Shown here one piece after another: positions 14,819 to 17,332 of a stretch of DNA of 17,332 nt. Position numbers and translations under genes: made by a program. This DNA comes from Planctomicrobium sp. (GTDB lineage Bacteria; Planctomycetota; Planctomycetia; Planctomycetales; Planctomycetaceae), in assembly GCA_029259835.1 (NCBI GenBank), contig JAJDEL010000749.1, positions 1 through 17,332 of the forward strand. The letters are read 5' to 3'. The notes beneath the pieces are model-generated. The model was not told the DNA's origin and did no database searches. It was given only the letters and a program-made list of their open reading frames with translations. Each line of letters opens with the position of its first letter. Position 1 is the stretch's first letter.

Positions 14819-16225
14819 TCAACTCAACATTTTCTCAACCAGGTGACCATGCACATCGGTCAAGCGGTACGGGCGACCTTGATAGGTGAACGTGAGCCGT
14901 TCGTGGTTGATACCGAGTAAATGCAAAATTGTTGTCTGAACATCGTGAACGTGGACCCCGTCTTCGACGACTGAGAAACCGAGTTCATCCGTCTTGCCGA
15001 CGACCGCTCCTTTTTTGACACCGCCGCCGGCGAACCACATGGAATACGCCTGTGGATGGTGATCGCGTCCGTTTGTGCGGCCTAAAGCCGCGCTCGCTTC
15101 GACCATCGGTGTGCGACCGAATTCTCCTCCCCAGACGACGAGAGTGTCATCCAGGAGTCCGCGTTGTTTCAGGTCTTGAATCAATGCCGCTGATGCTTGA
15201 TCGGTTTTTGCCGCTTGACCTTTAACTCCGCCTTCAACATTCGAGTGATGATCCCAACCGGCGTGGTAAACCTGAATGAACCTCACTCCCCGCTCTGCAA
15301 GTCGACGTGCCAGTAAACAATTCTTGGAAAATTCATTTTCCTTTTTGCCACCGAGACCATACAGGTCGAGGGTTTCTTTGGTCTCCTTGGAAAAGTCCAT
15401 CAACTCAGGTGCCGCCGATTGCATTCGCCATGCCATTTCGTAGGCGTTGATTCTGGTTTGAATTTCTGGATCACCGACAGCTTGCAATCGTTTTTGGTTG
15501 AGTGACTCAATCAAGTCGAGAGAATCGCGTTGAGCTTTTTGATCGAAACCTGCTGGATTCGAGACGTGCAGGATCGGATCACCCTGGCTGCGGAACGGGA
15601 CTCCCTGGTGCGACGAGGGCAGAAACCCTGCGCTCCACATTGATGCACCGCCGCTCAAGTTCCCTCCACTCTTCAAAACTACAAAAGCCGGCAGGTCTTT
15701 TGACTCACTGCCAATTCCGTAACTCAGCCACGCACCAATCGCTGGACGACCAGGAATTGGGCTCCCGGTGTTCAGGAAAAGCTGTGCTGGCGAATGATTG
15801 AATTGATCGGTATGGACCGAGCGAACGAGCGTGATGTCATCGACAACCTTCGCCAGATGCGGTAGAACATCCGAAATTTCGATGCCGCTTTCTCCTTGCT
15901 TGGAAAATTTAAATCGCGGTCCCAGCACGGCTGCATCTGGTTGAATGAATGCGTAGCGCTGTCCTTTGATCACCGATGGTGGAATCGGCTTGCCTTCGAG
16001 TTCGACTAACTTTTGTTTGTAATCGAAGAGTTCCAATTGGCTCGGAGCACCTGCCATGAAAATGTAGATCACCCGTTTCACTTTCGGTGATGCAGGCAGC
16101 GGGTAAATTCCGTCTGCCATTGCTGATTGAGCCATCAACGACCCCAGCGCAATTTTCCCGAGACCGACTCCGCAATCAGAAAAGAACTGCCGCCGGGTTT
16201 TGTCTACGATGTTTTGATTCATCAT
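14819..16225 (-). CDS. DUF1501 family Tat-exported protein, paired with DUF1553
   Basis: This 468-residue protein is a second DUF1501 member (PF07394, alkaline-phosphatase-like clan). The Tat signal is at about residues 9-36 (KTRRQFFSDCGVGLGKIALG, then a stretch to SAMA). The same hallmarks appear as in the protein at 11219-12766: FMAGAPSQLELFD, VVWGGEFGRTP (from 363), GRDHHP (386-391) and a closing YRLTDVHGHLVEKML. Its ATG overlaps the stop of the upstream DUF1553 gene by 4 bases (ATGA), so translation is probably coupled. Such pairs are widespread in planctomycetes; the protein probably works with the partner outside the cytoplasm, but the reaction is unknown. The next codon is also ATG (16222), which cannot be excluded as the start. 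It ends 103 bases from the convergent sigma factor gene. Confidence 0.93.
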   Translation of the reverse strand: MMNQNIVDKTRRQFFSDCGVGLGKIALGSLMAQSAMADGIYPLPASPKVKRVIYIFMAGAPSQLELFDYKQKLVELEGKPIPPSVIKGQRYAFIQPDAAVLGPRFKFSKQGESGIEISDVLPHLAKVVDDITLVRSVHTDQFNHSPAQLFLNTGSPIPGRPAIGAWLSYGIGSESKDLPAFVVLKSGGNLSGGASMWSAGFLPSSHQGVPFRSQGDPILHVSNPAGFDQKAQRDSLDLIESLNQKRLQAVGDPEIQTRINAYEMAWRMQSAAPELMDFSKETKETLDLYGLGGKKENEFSKNCLLARRLAERGVRFIQVYHAGWDHHSNVEGGVKGQAAKTDQASAALIQDLKQRGLLDDTLVVWGGEFGRTPMVEASAALGRTNGRDHHPQAYSMWFAGGGVKKGAVVGKTDELGFSVVEDGVHVHDVQTTILHLLGINHERLTFTYQGRPYRLTDVHGHLVEKMLS

Positions 16226-17332
16226 GGTTTTGTCACAGTTTCATCAAGGTTCAGAAGCACTCTGGCGACCATCGTCCAAGCTGCCAATTTCGGGGCTGGC
16301 TCTTTGCTGCTGGCGATTAGTTTTGAGTCGAGTTCACCGGAGTTAAATCTCGCAAGTTGCTGCCGGTAAAAATCAATCAGTGCCGACTGCTCAGCGGGAG
16401 TTGGTGGACGAGTCAATAGTTTTCGGAAGACGAGCGTCACAATTTCCTGCTCGCTTCGACCTTTAGTCGTTGCCTGTTTTGCCACAGCGCGGGCGGCTTC
16501 GAGGAACATTTCGTCGTTCAGCAAAGTCAGTGCTTGCAGCGGTGTGTTACTGCGATCGCGTCGGACAATACAGTTCTCGCCGGTCGGTGCGTCAAAAACG
16601 CCGTATGCTGCGAACGGGGCTGTTCGTTTTGAGAATGTATAGAGTGATCGACGATAACGCTGCGAACCTTGTGAGGCCGGCCATTTCGGGCTGCCATAAG
16701 CGGAGGCATAAATCGTTGCAGGTTGTGGCGGGTAAACACTAGGACCACCAAGTTTTTGTGAAATCAAACCGCTGCCATGCAAAGCCAGATCGCGGATCAT
16801 TTCAGCATTGATGCGGAATCGTGGACCTCGGGAGAGCAGGATGTTCTCTGGGTCGTTCTTGAGAAGTTGTTCTGTTGCTGTGGATTGTTGGCGGTACGTA
16901 GCACTCGTCACAATGAATCGATGCAGATTTTTAACCGACCAGTTCAAAGCGTGCGGATCGGCGGCATCGCGACTGATGAAAGCAGTTGCCAACCAGTCAA
17001 GTAACTCTGGGTGAGATGGGAAACTTGCCTGGGTTCCGAAGTCTTCAGTCGTGCGGACGATGCCGCGCCCGAAGATTTCCTGCCAATTTCGATTCACTGC
17101 GACGCGACCTGCCAAGGGGTTTTCCGCACTGACGAGCCACCAAGCAAATTCGAGACGGTTGGCAGGTTGAGGCACACTGGGTGAACGGAACACTTCTGAA
17201 ATCCCGGGCTGAATTTCTTCTTTCGGTTTCAGGTATTCCCCACGATGATGTCGATGCGTGATGCGTGGGTTGTCCGACGCTCGCTCTCGCATAATCATCG
17301 TCGTCGGAAATTCGACAAGTTGTTTTTGCAGT
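16222..17332 (-). CDS. DUF1549/DUF1553 (PSD1) protein, C-terminal part; gene runs off the right edge
   Basis: The reading frame is open to the right edge, so the start is outside the window. It reads LQKQLVEFPTT before the internal Met at 17298, giving 369 visible residues ending LNLDETVTKP. The visible part is the PSD1 domain (DUF1553, PF07587): EFPTTMIMRERASDNPRITH, NRLEFAWWLVSAENPLAGRV, NRNWQEIFGRGIVRTTEDFG and HPELLDWLA are near-canonical. Full-length members usually also have a cytochrome-c-like PSCyt1 domain and a DUF1549 (PSCyt2) domain upstream, and a signal peptide; these would lie beyond the window. Its role with DUF1501 is not established. The 4-base overlap with the downstream DUF1501 start indicates one transcript. 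Confidence 0.93.
   Translation of the reverse strand, partial: LQKQLVEFPTTMIMRERASDNPRITHRHHRGEYLKPKEEIQPGISEVFRSPSVPQPANRLEFAWWLVSAENPLAGRVAVNRNWQEIFGRGIVRTTEDFGTQASFPSHPELLDWLATAFISRDAADPHALNWSVKNLHRFIVTSATYRQQSTATEQLLKNDPENILLSRGPRFRINAEMIRDLALHGSGLISQKLGGPSVYPPQPATIYASAYGSPKWPASQGSQRYRRSLYTFSKRTAPFAAYGVFDAPTGENCIVRRDRSNTPLQALTLLNDEMFLEAARAVAKQATTKGRSEQEIVTLVFRKLLTRPPTPAEQSALIDFYRQQLARFNSGELDSKLIASSKEPAPKLAAWTMVARVLLNLDETVTKP

Overview
The window looks like a chromosomal segment of a Planctomycetota bacterium, probably a Planctomycetaceae/Pirellulales-type lineage with roughly 50% GC. This is inferred from content. There are two Tat-exported DUF1501 proteins, one next to a DUF1549/DUF1553 (PSD1) protein, and an ECF sigma factor with a long membrane-anchored C-terminal extension. 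There is a formylmethanofuran-dehydrogenase-D-like protein of the C1-transfer type, and large glycine-rich proteins encoded with a PilM-like ATPase. No tRNA, rRNA, CRISPR array or transposase gene was seen.

Layout. Bases 1-585 hold no convincing gene, only a weak terminator-like hairpin and an 8-bp inverted repeat just before the first gene. Bases 586-6935 (+ strand) carry three genes in a row: a PilM-PilN-like fusion, and two large proteins with one N-terminal membrane segment each. All three contain glycine-rich insertions and a short strand-helix-strand module that looks PilN/PilO-like. They probably form the inner-membrane platform of a type IV pilus or type II secretion-like machine, in a lineage-specific form. 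Bases 6958-7299 (- strand) encode a small molybdopterin-dinucleotide-binding protein. A divergent pair follows at 7507-10561 (+): a secreted six-bladed NHL propeller and, 10 bases later, a MoeA protein fused to a periplasmic-binding-protein-like domain. A convergent RbsD/FucU-family protein lies at 10623-11075 (-).

The right third (11076-17332) is organised around exported planctomycete proteins. A lone DUF1501 gene (11219-12766, -) is bracketed by two copies, in opposite orientation, of a dispersed repeat built on the words GGCACAGAG/ACGGAG; one copy encodes part of the protein's N-terminus. An ECF sigma factor gene (12898-14715, +) is bracketed by two 23-base palindromes that share their architecture and show a compensatory base-pair change. 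Its C-terminal half appears to be an extracytoplasmic domain with a BRCT-like end. A second DUF1501 gene (14819-16225, -) overlaps by 4 bases the end of a DUF1553 gene that runs off the right edge, which is the classic planctomycete pair.

Most promising for novelty are the three-gene glycine-rich pilus-like platform with its repeated module, the sigma factor-membrane-BRCT-like fusion, and the two different repeat families bracketing neighbouring genes. All family assignments come from reading motifs by eye, not from database searches.
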